64,000 nucleotides of DNA from Monoplex corrugatus (GCA_030674185.1 CM060307.1:68956905-69020904), one strand, 5' to 3'. Shown: positions 33,586-45,328, counted from the first letter of the stretch. A program made the numbers and translations. The notes: generated from the sequence alone by a model not told the origin.

Positions 33586-33990
33586 ACACTTTATTCCTTC
33601 ATATAATAGTAAGAGTCGCTGCAGATTCAACTACACACAGCCTCGGATCGTTCCTTCATATAATAATAGTATGGGTCGCTGCAGACCCACAGCGTACGGG
33701 AACGGATCGTTCCTTTATATTACAGTATGGGTCGCTGCAGACCCACGGCGTACGGGAACGGATCGTTCCTTCATATAATAGTATGGGTCGCTGCAGACCC
33801 ACGGCGTACGGTAACGGATCGTTCCTTCATATTACAGTATGGGTCGCTGCAGACCCACGGCGTACGGTAACGGATCGTTCCTTCATTTTACAGTATGGGT
33901 CGCTGCAGACCCACGGCGTACGGGAACGGATCGTTCCTTCATTAAAAAGCATGGGTCGCTAAATACCCACGACGTACGGGACGCAAAATT
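33586..33990. repeat. 56-bp minisatellite with conserved dyad, seven units
   Basis: Unit: ACGGATCGTTCCTTCATAT..GTATGGGTCGCTGCAGACCC..GGCGTACGG. The core GGGTCGCTGCAGACCC is a hairpin-forming dyad (GGGTC/GACCC) present in units 2-6. The outer units are degenerate. Unlike the many dinucleotide tracts, it is GC-balanced and contains CpG. Confidence 0.95.
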
Positions 33991-34540
33991 TTAGGCGACG
34001 TACGGTAAAGGTTAAAACGATGGCACAGTGCCACGCTAAGGACCACCCCAACTCGACTGTTTCCGGGCGCCATGTGTTCCAAAACGAATTTTTTTTTATT
34101 CAAATTGATCACTTGCTGACCCCATGTTACGGTTGAGCAACATTCCAAACAGTCTGATCATGTGAGAGTCGCGTAATGTATACATACGAGGTTCTGTAGA
34201 AGCTGTTAGTAGCCTTTGGATCTAAATCAATTGTTCATGAAATGGCAGTTTTTGATCGGTCGGGTTTTACATCAGGCTTGAATACCTGCGTGATCTAGAA
34301 TCTAATTCCCGACCGGAATCTCTCTTTACTTTTCAACTCTCCCCCCTCCCCCCTTCCCTTATTTTTGCGCTCTGTAGCTTGATCTGTCTGTCTCTCTCGC
34401 TCTCGAGCATCATAGCATGCGTGTGTGTGTGTTATAACGTGTCAGATGGCAACCACGCAGATCTAGCTAGGTAAGCCTACAAAACTGAGGCACTGACCAT
34501 GCTTCCTTTCAAAAAAGTCGACTTAGGCAACAGCCGAACA
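33991..34540. other. CpG-containing unique sequence
   Basis: Less repetitive and richer in CpG than its surroundings. No open frame of note. Confidence 0.35.
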
Positions 34541-34557
34541 GGAGGAAGTGACGTCGG
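34541..34557 (+). promoter_or_regulatory. Possible ETS/CRE composite promoter motif
   Basis: GGAGGAAGTGACGTCGG joins an ETS core (GGAA) to a TGACGTC CRE core with the spacing known from many housekeeping promoters. It lies in CpG-containing unique DNA with no TATA box noticed. No downstream exon could be identified on either strand, so this is only a motif match. Confidence 0.25.
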
Positions 34558-35960
34558 TCGTTTGTGAACGCAGTGGACGGAGGGAACAGATGGAAATCAA
34601 CAAGGCATAAAATATATTGATCAACAGAAAATGACTCAATTTGTTGCCGTTGATGGATAATTTGTTATCAAATAATGTGTACTGCCTTCACAGTATTCAT
34701 GCTGGTCGAAGTTTAGATCACCCCCTGGTCAGATTTTACATCACTTGTCGGATTTAGACTATCATGTACCCCTGCTTCGTTCTTTAGCATATAAGATCGT
34801 AGTACCCCTTTAACTTTTTTAAGACCAGTAATCAATCACAGAAAGTATACTACAGTACAGGTATTAAGTAGGTATGTTACAAAAAATTTCAAATATTTTT
34901 ATTAAATATGCAGTTACCATCATTGAAAAGAGCAAAAAAAAGAACTTTAAAATGGTATTAAAAGTTCTTCGGTTGATTGTCTGTGACGAAAGTTACGATT
35001 TTTTGAATAATTAAATTTTCGACGTTTTCCTTCATTGGATTACATAGCAAAAACTGTGACCGCGTGTGTGCCGTTTCATCACAAAAAGCACCATAACTTT
35101 GGAACGACTGAACCGATTGAAAAAAATCAAATATCAGTAGAAAGGTCTTTGTTTAGCCAAGATGATTAAGACCTTCATGAATCTCTGAGTCCATGCATTA
35201 ATTAACAATTAATTCATTAATTGCCTTAACTGGCTGAAGCGAAGATCAACTGAGATTCCTAAAATCTTTACAGTTTCCAAAATCATCAAATTTCTGACTT
35301 GAAAATTGTTGGGTAAAGCCTCAAGATAATTATCATGATAAATTACAACAGTTATTCAATACCATTAGGCTCAATCTTTATGTAATAATCAATTAATTAC
35401 AGTTTTTCATGAAAAACTGCCTTTAAACAAGAAGTTGTCAACCTGTGCATTTTTATTTTTTATTATGTATTTACTCTTGGTTTATATATATGTTTTTAAT
35501 TATAAATAATATGTGTGTGTATTATTATATATCATATATATGTGTGTATAGATGTATGTAAGTATATTCATATTGATTAACTCAAATAAAAAAAATTGAG
35601 CCTGTGATGGTAGTATAAATACCCTTAAAAAAGAAATGAAAATTGAATATTTCACTGAAAAGACCTCTCAAGTTTCCTGGTAACTTAGAAATTGAGTCTT
35701 TATCAAGACTAAGAAATTACAGATTAATTACTAATTAAGCTGTTCTGAGGGGTAGAAAAGATTCACAGACTGAATTGGTTTATAACTTGCTGTTCTGGAA
35801 ATTTCATCTTGCAATTTTGATTTAAAAATTCTGCTGGTAGTAAGGACAGTGTTTCTTTTCAATTATTTACCCTAACAAGCAAACTTTTTTGAAAAAGTTG
35901 TAATTTTTTTCCTTGCGTAAACACACACTTTCTCATAAGCTGTCATACAACATGAAAGAT
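34558..35960. other. AT-rich unique sequence, no feature supported
   Basis: About 1.4 kb without microsatellites longer than a few units, without ORFs and without recognisable elements. The cleanest non-repetitive stretch of the window, possibly intronic. Confidence 0.4.
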
Positions 35961-36069
35961 AATGTGTTATGTATGTAAATATCTGTGTGGGTGTATGTGT
36001 TATAAGTGTACATATGCATATATGTATGTATGTGTATATACATGTATATACATATAAGTATCAGTATGT

Positions 36070-36121
<52 letters not shown>

Positions 36122-36123
36122 TT
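35961..36123. repeat. TA/TG and (CA)n-(TA)n microsatellite
   Basis: TATG-rich DNA followed by (CA)n (36072-36101) and (TA)n (36102-36121). Confidence 0.94.
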
Positions 36124-36125
36124 AT

Positions 36126-36826
36126 GTAAATATCTATATATCACTCAAAAAACAAAATTAAATGCAAACAAAAAACACAAAGACTGACCCATAATGCTAC
36201 ATCAAAATAAATCCACAGAACAGGTAACAAGATGAAAAGGGCATTAGCAGAAATATATCATAACATACACGCACAAACACCAGGTATAAGAATAAGCTGT
36301 ACTGCAAAACAAACTTCTGAAACACATTTACTTGAGTTACATACAAATAGTCCATACATACCAAAAAAAACACACACAAAAAGCACGGAATCCATAGTCA
36401 CATTTGATTTACAGCTTGCCAAATGAAGAAATCACAAAAATGTGCAGACATTCTAAGAATGGAATCATGAAAGTCATCTGTGTAAAAACCAAATATGTCA
36501 AATGCAAATCTAAACTGTAACAAAAATGGAAAAAACAAAAGATTATACATGAAAGGTATCCAATTCCAAGTGTTACTACCTAGATGCACCCCAGTCCCCT
36601 TAAAGTGTACACACTTGACAGGAAGGCTTCTCTTGACATCATTTTGCTGTCCATCAGTCCAATAATTTTTTGTTAAATACATGCAGCATACAAGTCATTG
36701 TTCTTCTCAGCACAACCATGCCATTTCCTTCTCTCCATCCGATACAGTGATGAAAACAACTGCTCCACATCATTTAGTTCATATGAAAGGCTACTATGTA
36801 TCCCTGATGATTATTGGCATTATCAT
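36126..36826. other. Intergenic sequence, nothing recognised
   Basis: A-rich. Short frames lack any recognisable domain. Confidence 0.4.
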
Positions 36827-37370
36827 TATTAGTGTTTAAAGCCCAACCCACTACTCAGAGCTATGTCGAGGGTACAACCATCTCAAGTGAAACAAAACGT
36901 GTAAACATGTAAAGGACCATGCAAAAAACAAACGCGGAAAAGAAAATTAAGTAGTAAGTACACATATCAGGGCATTCACACAGATAATCAAATAATATAC
37001 CCTTGGCATTGGCAACCCCACCCAGATCATCACCAGAACGATTGGTGGGGTAAATACACAAAAGCATTCATGTGTGTAAAAACTGGCAAATATTATCTGA
37101 TAAGCAGTCACATTTACTTACAGCTAAAAAATACAATTCATTAATTATGTATCATATTATCAATTCAAAGAGGCTTTATGGAAAACTTACCAGAGGTGAA
37201 TGGATCAGCAAGACAGAAAATGAAAAAGGAAGATATGACAAAGGACAAAATCAAGGCAAAGAAAAAGAATGACAGGAAAGGAAATTTCTACCACAGATTT
37301 TCCAGAAGAAGGAGATACATGTATACTGAAACAGCCCTTGACACCCCCTCAGTAACACCAACATAATACT
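36827..37370 (-). repeat. Retroposon family 'R', copy 2, diverged
   Basis: The 3' end comes first: TTTAAAGCCCAACCCACTAC at 36836 is the complement of the GGGCTTTAAAC tail. A diverged middle follows, with AATAATATACCCTTGGCATT for the AGATTATG..GCC region. Then comes GAGGTGAATGGATCAGCAAG..CAGATTTTCCAGAAG..ATACTGAAACAGC (37193-37345), the complement of the 5' half. Confidence 0.65.
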
Positions 37371-37518
37371 ACATACCTGTCATTTGTTCACTTGTTATCC
37401 TATGAAGCAAAATACAACACCAAGATGGCAAATAGGACCCCTATATATTCTTCTCAACTTTACTTTTTCAGCATTATGATTCACATTAAATAATGTACAT
37501 GAAAGTATGCATTGTCAG

Positions 37519-37590
<72 letters not shown>

Positions 37591-37857
37591 AGATAAAATC
37601 TCTTGGTATTTCTTTACAAAACAAAAACACTAATTGAGTAATTCAGAAAAAAATCTGCCATGGAATGTATGGTTTATGAACTAAACCATGTAAAATGCTG
37701 TGGTGTGCATATATGGACTGTTTTTATGGCAGTGCAGCCAGGAGTTACTTAAATGTTACCAAGCATAGCTGAAGCATGTGGACACCAGACCATGTAATGT
37801 AGCAAAGGAGAATAGGAAGACAGAACAGTATTTGATTTTGTATGTCCTGTCTGGTTT
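37371..37857. repeat. Intergenic sequence with (CA)n microsatellite
   Basis: A CA repeat occupies 37522-37588. The rest is unique-looking with nothing recognised. Confidence 0.6.
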
Positions 37858-37937
37858 TAATAATAATAATAATTAATTTAATAATTACAATATTTATATA
37901 GCGCAAAATCTTGATAAAATCAAATCTAAGCGCTGTG
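37858..37937 (-). mobile_element. Solo L2-A 3' terminus
   Basis: TAATAATAATAATTAATTTAATAATTACAA-type tail followed by the exact L2-A terminus (ATAGCGCAAAATCTTGATAA..TCTAAGCGCT on the plus strand). Nothing else of the element is present, so reverse transcription stopped after about 60 bp. It has the simple terminus. Confidence 0.85.
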
Positions 37938-38311
37938 GCTGATGCATCAGTTCTATATCAGACAGGCAGGAGTGAAATGGGTATGTTGTGCCAGATGGTA
38001 ATAATAGTACAGAATTGAAATGGATTCATGACAAGACAAGGTCTCCAAATATAACATCACAAGCCAGAGAAAATTTTGGAATGTCATAGTCCACTGCATT
38101 ATCATACGATTCTTCACTTGACCAATAAGCCACAACATACACTAGATCTAGATTCCATTTTTTCATTTTTTCTATTTTTCCAAACTACATAACTGGATTC
38201 TTTTAAACTTGCCTAGTCGTGCGAGTTTTAATCTTATCCAATCTAACAATCTAAAGTCCAGAAGTCTAGAAGCTGATAATGAGGGGTAGCAGACCTTTGA
38301 AGTTTGACTGT
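37938..38311. other. Intergenic sequence, nothing recognised
   Basis: Unique-looking AT-rich DNA. Confidence 0.4.
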
Positions 38312-39031
38312 CCATTGCCGCAGTTTGCCGAGTCATCTACTAGATCTAGACTGACAACCAGCGTCAAACTGAAGCTTGTATTTCGAGTTATTCTTAAAAT
38401 TTGTTCACCAAATTTTACATAGTAAGTTACAAATGCATTATCTTATATGTCGTGAAAAATGAAGTTTTAACTCCAATAGGTTCAGCTGGTATGACCAAAA
38501 GAAAACGGTGAATCGGCACAGATAAGCCTGACGGCCGTTGTAAACAACAGCCGCCGAAGGCAATAACAGTCACTTCACCCACTATCTGTAATATGGCGTA
38601 AAACGGTTTAATAAAATAATATCTGCACCAAATTTTACACATAAGTAGGAAAATGCATGTTCTTATTGGTGGTCACTTTATTTGACACTAACAATCATAC
38701 CCGTAAGTTTGGGAGATACGGCCGCACACACACCACAAGTCACACCACTACTGCCACGTCAGCAAATCAGAGGAAGCTCGTGAAAATGACCAGGTCATCA
38801 TGGGAAAAGTACGGACTTCGGTATTCAGATCGGTAATTATCGGACACATGATACATTAACGAAACAAACAGCGATTGTTTGCCTACCCTCTCACATGTGC
38901 CGCCACGCCGGTAACAGTCTTCCGCTACAGTTTTCGCGCACGCGTAATCGTCGATTGTGACATACCTATATTAAGCTGCTCTAGCTAGTCATCTACGATC
39001 TAGTAGATGACTCGGCAAACTGCGGCAATGG
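38312..39031. repeat. 35-bp perfect inverted repeat, arms 650 bp apart
   Basis: Arm 1 (38312-38346, CCATTGCCGCAGTTTGCCGA..) and arm 2 (38997-39031, its exact complement) bracket CpG-containing sequence. Arm 2 abuts the 5' end of the L2-A copy at 39032. The interval also holds two related stretches (CACCAAATTTTACA..TAAGTTACAAATGCAT near 38406 and again near 38629). Confidence 0.9.
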
Positions 39032-41259
39032 TCAGTTCTTTCTACCGTCTAACTTCAGCCCTTCCATCTGACCACTCTGCAATTCTCTGTTCTCTTGACA
39101 TTTCTCCTCCTTCCCGTACCACGCGCACAGTGACTCGACGCAATCTCAAATCTATCGACCTCTCCACATTTTCATCTGATGCCTCCCGTCTCCTTTCTGA
39201 AAAGTCACATAACCTTGCCGATGAATTCTATACTATTCTCCACCATCTTCTGGACACTCATGCTCCAGCCACAACCCGTCTTTTACCTGACCGCCCCCCT
39301 ACCCCCTGGCTCACTCATGAGATTGCCTGTGCAAAACGTGCCCGCCGCAGAGCAGAGCGCCGCTGGCGCAAATCCAAACTCACTGTACACAGGCAACTTT
39401 TCCAAGCCTCTAAAACAAAAGTATCCACCCTCATTGCATCTGCAAAAACAAGCTATTTCCAAACCAAAATCCTGAATGCCTCTTCTTCAAAAGAACTCTT
39501 TACAACCATGAATCATCTCCTTGGCACACGAAAAGACTTACCTCTCCCAACAAAACATACAAATGAAGAACTCCCATCTGTATTCTCTAAGTATTTCACC
39601 ACCAAAATACAAACTCTTCGTGACAGGCTTGACAGGACACCCTGTCAACCATGCCCACCTAACCCTTCCTTCTCTGGCACACCTCTCACTACTTTTACCC
39701 CAGTCTCACAAGAAGAAATTTTCAACACAGTCAGATCCATGTCGTTCAAAACCTGCGAACTGGATCCTCTTCCAGGTTCTCTCTACTCCGATTGTCTCCC
39801 TACTCTCCTCCCATTCATCACTGACATCATCAACACTTCTTTTCAAACTGGAACTGTCCCAGATTCTTTCAAGTCTGCTATTGTTCACCCTCTCCTCAAG
39901 AAACACAATTTAGACCCAAATGAACTGAAAAATTACAGGCCTATCTCTAATCTCTCTTTCTTGTCAAAACTCCTTGAAAAAGTCGTCCTCAACCAGCTGA
40001 ACTCTCACCTGTCTGCCAACAATCTCCTCAATCCTTTCCAGTCAGCCTACCGCCAGTGCCATAGCACTGAAACTGCCCTACTACACATTCTCAACAATCT
40101 CCTCCTTGCAACTGATACTGGCAAAGTCTCTCTCCTCACACTCCTTGATCTGTCTGCAGCTTTCGATACCATTGACCATGGTATTCTCCTTTCTAGACTT
40201 CATCATACTTTTGGCATCTCTGACATTGCTCTCTCCTTTTTCACTTCGTATTTATCAAACAGAAAACAAACTGTTCTCATCAATGGCACTTACTCTCAAC
40301 CTGCATACCTGACCTGTGGTGTTCCACAAGGATCTGTCCTTGGCCCTGTTCTTTTCACTCTTTATACCTCCCCCCTGTCCACCATCATCAACTCCCACTC
40401 TATAAAACACCACTTCTATGCTGATGACACCCAACTTCAAGATAGTGACTCACCTGATAATATACAGCGCCTGTTGACTCGCACCACTGAGTGTTACTCG
40501 GACATTAAGAACTGGATGACACACAATAGACTTCAGCTTAATGACGACAAGACAGAAGCTATCCTCATTGGCACCCGTCAGAAACTTTCCCAGCTGCCTC
40601 CTCTTTCTCTCCCATTATGTAACACATCAGTCCCAATTTCTGATTCAGCTAAAAACCTTGGTGTCTGCATTGACTCTACCCTGTCCATGAACAACTTTGT
40701 TTCTCAAACTGCCAGATCTTGCTACTATCATCTCCATCGTATAAGCCTGATCAGGAAGTATCTCTCTGTCGAAACAACTGCAAAACTCGTTCTCTCCTTC
40801 ATAATGTCTCGCATTGACTATTGCAATTCACTCCTGTCCGGTTTTCCTGCCTCCACCATTCACATCCTACAGCGCATTCAAAACAATGCTGTACGCCTTG
40901 TACTCAAAAAGAAAAAAGCTGACCACATATCTCCTCTCCTGGCACAACTTCACTGGCTCCCTGTATCAAAGCGCATACAGTACAAACTAGACACCATGTG
41001 CTACAAAAGCCTCAATAACGCAGCCCCCGATTACCTGTCAAGCCTACTTGAGATCTATGTTCCCTCACGTACCCTCCGCTCTGCCTCCGATCCTCTGACT
41101 TTTCGCTTTCCACGCACTAAGCTCAATACCTATGGTCCACGAGCCTTCTCTGTTTCTGGTCCACTCTCCTGGAACAAACTTCCTCTCTCAGTCCGTCAGC
41201 AACCTACTTTTGCCTCCTTCAAGTCCGCTCTCAAAACTCACCTTTTCTCCTCTGCATAA
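39007..41259 (+). CDS. L2-A reverse transcriptase, uninterrupted 750-codon frame with non-native start
   Basis: The longest intact frame of the window. The first nine or so codons, with the ATG, come from the inverted filler (38997-39031) and not from the element. LTSALPSDHSAILCSLD (residues 16-32) is the end of the endonuclease domain. A basic region follows (KRARRRAERRWRK, about 110-122). The RT has LKNYRPISN (307-315), [11 protein letters not shown] (381-391), [11 protein letters not shown] (440-450) and catalytic YADD (471-474). The C-terminal part ends [11 protein letters not shown]. No stop or frameshift interrupts it. The enzyme would copy element RNA at a nicked target, but the endonuclease is truncated, so autonomous movement is not expected. 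L2-clade placement is by motif and layout. Confidence 0.85.
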   Translation: MTRQTAAMVSSFYRLTSALPSDHSAILCSLDISPPSRTTRTVTRRNLKSIDLSTFSSDASRLLSEKSHNLADEFYTILHHLLDTHAPATTRLLPDRPPTPWLTHEIACAKRARRRAERRWRKSKLTVHRQLFQASKTKVSTLIASAKTSYFQTKILNASSSKELFTTMNHLLGTRKDLPLPTKHTNEELPSVFSKYFTTKIQTLRDRLDRTPCQPCPPNPSFSGTPLTTFTPVSQEEIFNTVRSMSFKTCELDPLPGSLYSDCLPTLLPFITDIINTSFQTGTVPDSFKSAIVHPLLKKHNLDPNELKNYRPISNLSFLSKLLEKVVLNQLNSHLSANNLLNPFQSAYRQCHSTETALLHILNNLLLATDTGKVSLLTLLDLSAAFDTIDHGILLSRLHHTFGISDIALSFFTSYLSNRKQTVLINGTYSQPAYLTCGVPQGSVLGPVLFTLYTSPLSTIINSHSIKHHFYADDTQLQDSDSPDNIQRLLTRTTECYSDIKNWMTHNRLQLNDDKTEAILIGTRQKLSQLPPLSLPLCNTSVPISDSAKNLGVCIDSTLSMNNFVSQTARSCYYHLHRISLIRKYLSVETTAKLVLSFIMSRIDYCNSLLSGFPASTIHILQRIQNNAVRLVLKKKKADHISPLLAQLHWLPVSKRIQYKLDTMCYKSLNNAAPDYLSSLLEIYVPSRTLRSASDPLTFRFPRTKLNTYGPRAFSVSGPLSWNKLPLSVRQQPTFASFKSALKTHLFSSA

Positions 41260-41416
41260 AATCCTAACCTCACTCAACCCCCCTCTGCAGCCTGTCTCCG
41301 CTCGGAGGGGAATCACTTTGTTTTAATATATAATTGTATATGATGTGCTCTCTGTGGTTTTCCATTGGTTTTATTCTTGCTTTTAGTGCTTTTATTCTTT
41401 TCTCCCCATTTGTGGC

Positions 41417-41452
<36 letters not shown>

Positions 41453-41775
41453 TGCGTGCGTACGTGTGTGCGTGTGTGTCTTTTCGGCGCTTGGATTTGA
41501 TTTTGTCGAGATTTGCGCTATATAAATATTGTAATTATTATGTATGCATGTGCGTACGTATGTATGTATGTATGTATACGCTTAGATTTATGTATGTATG
41601 TATGCATGTATACGCTCAGCTTAGATTTATGTATGTAAGTATGCAAGCATGTATGTATGCATGTATACGCTCATATGTATGTAGGTATGTATGCATGTAT
41701 ACGCTCAGCGCTTAGATTTGATTTTGTCAAGATTTTGCGCTATATAAATAAAATATATTATTATTATTATTATAA
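39032..41775 (+). mobile_element. L2-A copy 3, 5'-truncated, duplicated 3' terminus
   Basis: Homology to other L2-A copies starts at about 39032, within the last part of the endonuclease. The 3' UTR has (TG)n (41421-41478), a first terminus (41485-41535), a TATG array with TACGCTCAGC motifs (41540-41705) and a second terminus (41706-41752), then a TTATTATTA tail. The tail structure is the same as in 9143-10612. Confidence 0.92.
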
Positions 41776-42194
41776 TATGTCTGAAGATAACGCATCAAAA
41801 CTTGTACGTAACCTCGTGGCTTGTGACTGAATCGGTTGGTTTTACATCAGTTTACTCGCCTTCGCACAGCTGCGAGCGTCTGTAAAAAAAACAAAAAAAC
41901 TGACGGTTCATGGCGCTTTGACGAACGAGTGTCAATGTTATACACACTTTTGATTGGTCATCGTGTAAGATGAATAATAATCGAAACGATGCTTGTTGTG
42001 TTGTTAATGATAAGTGGAGTTGCAGTCTCAAATTGCGATTCTTTCATTTTGTGCTGTCACTCAACGGAAGTCAGATTTTCTGCTGATTATGTTTTTAACC
42101 TCTGCAAACTTCAAGGATTTAAAAAATTGCGATGATTTGGTACTTACTAATTTTCATTAAATTATTTTTTTTCTGTTGTGCAAAAGGCCTTAAT
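41776..42194. other. Intergenic sequence, nothing recognised
   Basis: AT-rich, no element or gene seen. Confidence 0.4.
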
Positions 42195-44610
42195 TTTTAT
42201 TGATTGTGGATGAAATGATAAAGGAAGTGCAGTACACGGCTCCTCTGGGAAAAAGCCATCACCAGTGTCTTGTATTTAACTACATTTGCTATGTCAGGAA
42301 GACTCAAAACCACACAGAAAACAGGTACCTTTATCATAAAGGAGATTATGTTAGAATGAGAGAAAGCTGCTCTGAACTAAACCTACCTGAGAGACTAAGA
42401 AACTCAAACACACAGGAAGCATGGGACATATTATCAAGTGAACTAGAAACAATGGTAAAGGAATGTATACCAACTGTCATGAGGAAAAGTAGCTCAGCAG
42501 GCAGCAGAAGACCACTATGAATCAATGAGAAAGCCCTTGCTAAGGTGAAGAAGAAAAAAGCAGCTTACCAGAGATATATGCAAACTCGTGAGGGAAGTGA
42601 CTACTTGGCATATGCACAAGCTCGTAATCAGGCAAAAAATGCATGTAGAAGTGCTGTAAAGGACTATGAAAAAGAGATCATTAGTTCAGCAAAGTCGAAT
42701 CCCAAATTATTTCTTGCCTACACTAAAAGTAAACTCAAAACTCAGGGGGGAATTGCTGATCTGCAGGACGATGATGGAAATCGAGCAACAACAGATGAAA
42801 GTAAAGCGGATATGCTTAATAAGTTCTTCTGCAGTGTATTCACCAAAGAAAAGTTGCAATCACTCCCAGAATGTCCCCAACAGAGGTACACAACAGACTT
42901 GAAAAATATCAGTATAGAAACTAACCAAGTCAGGAAATTGCTGAAATCACTGGACATGTCAAAATCAGCTAGAGCAGATGGCATACACCCAAAAGTTTTA
43001 TTCGAACTTGCTGATGAGATTGACGAACCTCTGACAGAACTTTTCAATTTATCAATTAAAGAGAAAACTTTACCAATTCAGTGGAAGAGAGCAAACGTCA
43101 CGCCGTTATTCAAAAAGGGGGATAAAAGTAAACCAGGGAACTACTGTCCAGTTAGTCTGACTAGTGTCACATGTAAATTAATAGAGAAATTAGTTAGAGA
43201 GGCTATGTTCACTCATCTGAAGGATGATAAGCTTCTGACAGCATGTCAACATGGTTTTGTGACAGGACGCTTCTGTGTTTCTAACCTGTTGGGGGTCATT
43301 GAGGGCTGGACTACAAGTAGAGAGGAGGGTAGTGCTGTGGATGCTGTATACCTGGACTTTTCAAAAGCCTTTGATTCAGTACCCCATGCTCATCTCATCC
43401 AGAAGCTTAAGACATATGGTTATGGAAGCACTGTTGTGGGCTGGACTGAAGATTTTCTTACAGGAAGAACTCAGAGTTAAGGTAGATGGAACAATGTCCA
43501 CATGGAGAGATGTCATGAGTGGAGTGCCACAGGGTAGTGTGCTAGGTCCATTATTATTCGTTATCTATATCAATGATTTGCCCGATGTAGTCAACAGTTT
43601 ATGCAGCATGTATGCGGATGATACTAAGATCTACCGCTCTATCATGAATGAAGATGACAGGGATGAACTACAGAGAGACCTGATGCATTAGTTGACTGGG
43701 CGGACAAATGGCAGCTCAAGTTTAATGCTGGAAAATGTAAAATCCTTCATCCGGGGAGTAAAAATCAGAATTTTGAATATACAATGATAACAGCAGAGTG
43801 GTATTGGATCTTCTAGTATGGAAAAAGACCTTGGGGTGAATGTGGATAATGAATTAAAGTTTTATTAACATATAGAAATACAGATGAACAAAGCAAATAA
43901 GATACTAGGATTGATCAGATGCTCATAAGTCATGTTGTCACTTGGACAGCAAATCAATGAGACTGCTATTCACAGCACTTGTTAGGCCACACCTGGAATT
44001 CGCAAATATATGGAGCCCTCGACTGAAGAAAGACCAGAATTTGATTGAAAGTGTTCTTAGAAGAGCTACAAAATGCGTGCCAGGACTACACAATGTCAAA
44101 TATGAAAAGAGACTGAAAATTATGAGGATGCCTAGCATGGCTTACAGGAGAATCCGTGGGGATCTCATCGAAGTCTACAAAATCACTCATGGATTATATG
44201 ACTGCAGAAATTATTTTGATATGGTTGTTGAAGGCACTACGAGGGGTCATAATTACAAACTGAAAAAGAAGTTCTGCAAAACCAGCCTACGACAAGTTCT
44301 TCACACAGAGAGTGGTAGACACATGGAATGCGCTAGAATACACTGTGGTGAATGCTGATACACTAAATGACTTCAAGAACAGACTAGATACCACCTTCAA
44401 GGATTTCATTCATCAAGTAGATATAAGCCACCCACTGATCCCACTTTCAACTCATCAGAAAGTCAGTAATTAGCGTAGGGCACGATCAAAAGATTGTTAG
44501 GTACCTAGATATTCAGTTAGACTAGTTAGTGCTGCTGATCAAAAGATCAGATAGAGGTCGTAATGACCTAAGATAATCTGTAATCGTATCGTATCGTAAG
44601 AGTTTATCAG
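42195..44610 (+). mobile_element. CR1/Jockey-like LINE, 5'-truncated, decayed
   Basis: Contains the region from the end of the endonuclease to the 3' end. The 3' UTR (44474-44600) ends in ATCGTATCGTATCGT, a short tail repeat. Around 44612 the sequence changes to an RTE remnant on the other strand, into which it appears to have inserted. Both ends are inferred from homology changes. Confidence 0.75.
42200..44473 (+). pseudogene. CR1/Jockey-like reverse transcriptase with stop codon and frameshifts
   Basis: Fragments in order: a linker with RKTQNHTENRYLYHKGDY; in-frame TGA at 42518-42520, probably former TGG before INEKALAKV; a long open part with [25 protein letters not shown] and [13 protein letters not shown] (42545-43480); loss of AG near 43474 inside [30 protein letters not shown] and [10 protein letters not shown] (43490-43690); a 1-bp loss near 43684; then several breaks to RPHLEFANIWSP, RRATKCVPGLHNVKYEKRL and, after a frameshift, FFTQRVVDTWNAL. 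The stop is at 44471-44473. The catalytic YADD is present, but the gene cannot be read as one protein. Confidence 0.85.
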
Positions 44611-44611
44611 A

Positions 44612-44990
44612 GTACCAGCTGTCCATGGAACTCTCAACATTCTTCTTAGAAACCACATCTTGGCTGCCTCAATCTTGTTCTGGTTTTGCTTGTTGACTGT
44701 CCACGCCTCACAACCGTATAACATTATCGGTTCTATATTACATTCAAGAACTCTCTTCCTGATGTTCATTGATAGGCATTTGTTGGTAAGAATGCTTTTC
44801 ATCTTCTTGAATGCTGTGATGTGCATCTGCCATCTGGTGAAATGATCGTTCCCAGATATTTAAACTTAGCCTGTCGCAAGGTTGTGCTGTTTACTGTTAT
44901 TTTGCGTGACAGGTTTTCCTGTTTTTTTACTGATCACCTTGACTTCAGTCTTCTTGCTGTTTAGTTCCAACCTCTGACCTTTGCTTTAAT
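44612..44990 (-). pseudogene. RTE-like LINE remnant
   Basis: The minus strand reads KMKSILTNKCLSMNIRKRVL, EPIMLYGCEAWTV and KMWFLRRMLRVPWTA, the post-RT region also seen at 54230-54600. It is sandwiched between the 3' ends of the CR1-like element and L2-B and truncated by both. Confidence 0.8.
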
Positions 44991-45257
44991 AATAATAATA
45001 ATATTGGACATTTGTTGAGCGCCTTCCTCCCTCACAAGGAGGGAGCACAAGGCGCTTCACATAATAGACGCACAGAACAGCCACAAATAGTGTACACATA
45101 TAACATAAGACATATGGACAGATATGTCACACTTCATACTACAAAACACATCATACCGCATAATACCACATGATAACATAATAACACATCTCATACCACA
45201 TCACTACACACAAATATGGAAAGGAAAACAGAACTATACATGACAACAAAACACCCA

Positions 45258-45328
<71 letters not shown>

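Noticed and set aside
33586..33990. Possible CRISPR-like array (also 48545-49420)
   Set aside because: Units are contiguous tandem repeats without unique spacers, in an evidently metazoan sequence.
38400..38680. Direct repeat of about 40 bp (CACCAAATTTTACA..) suggesting a satellite
   Set aside because: Only two diverged occurrences; too weak to call a separate repeat.
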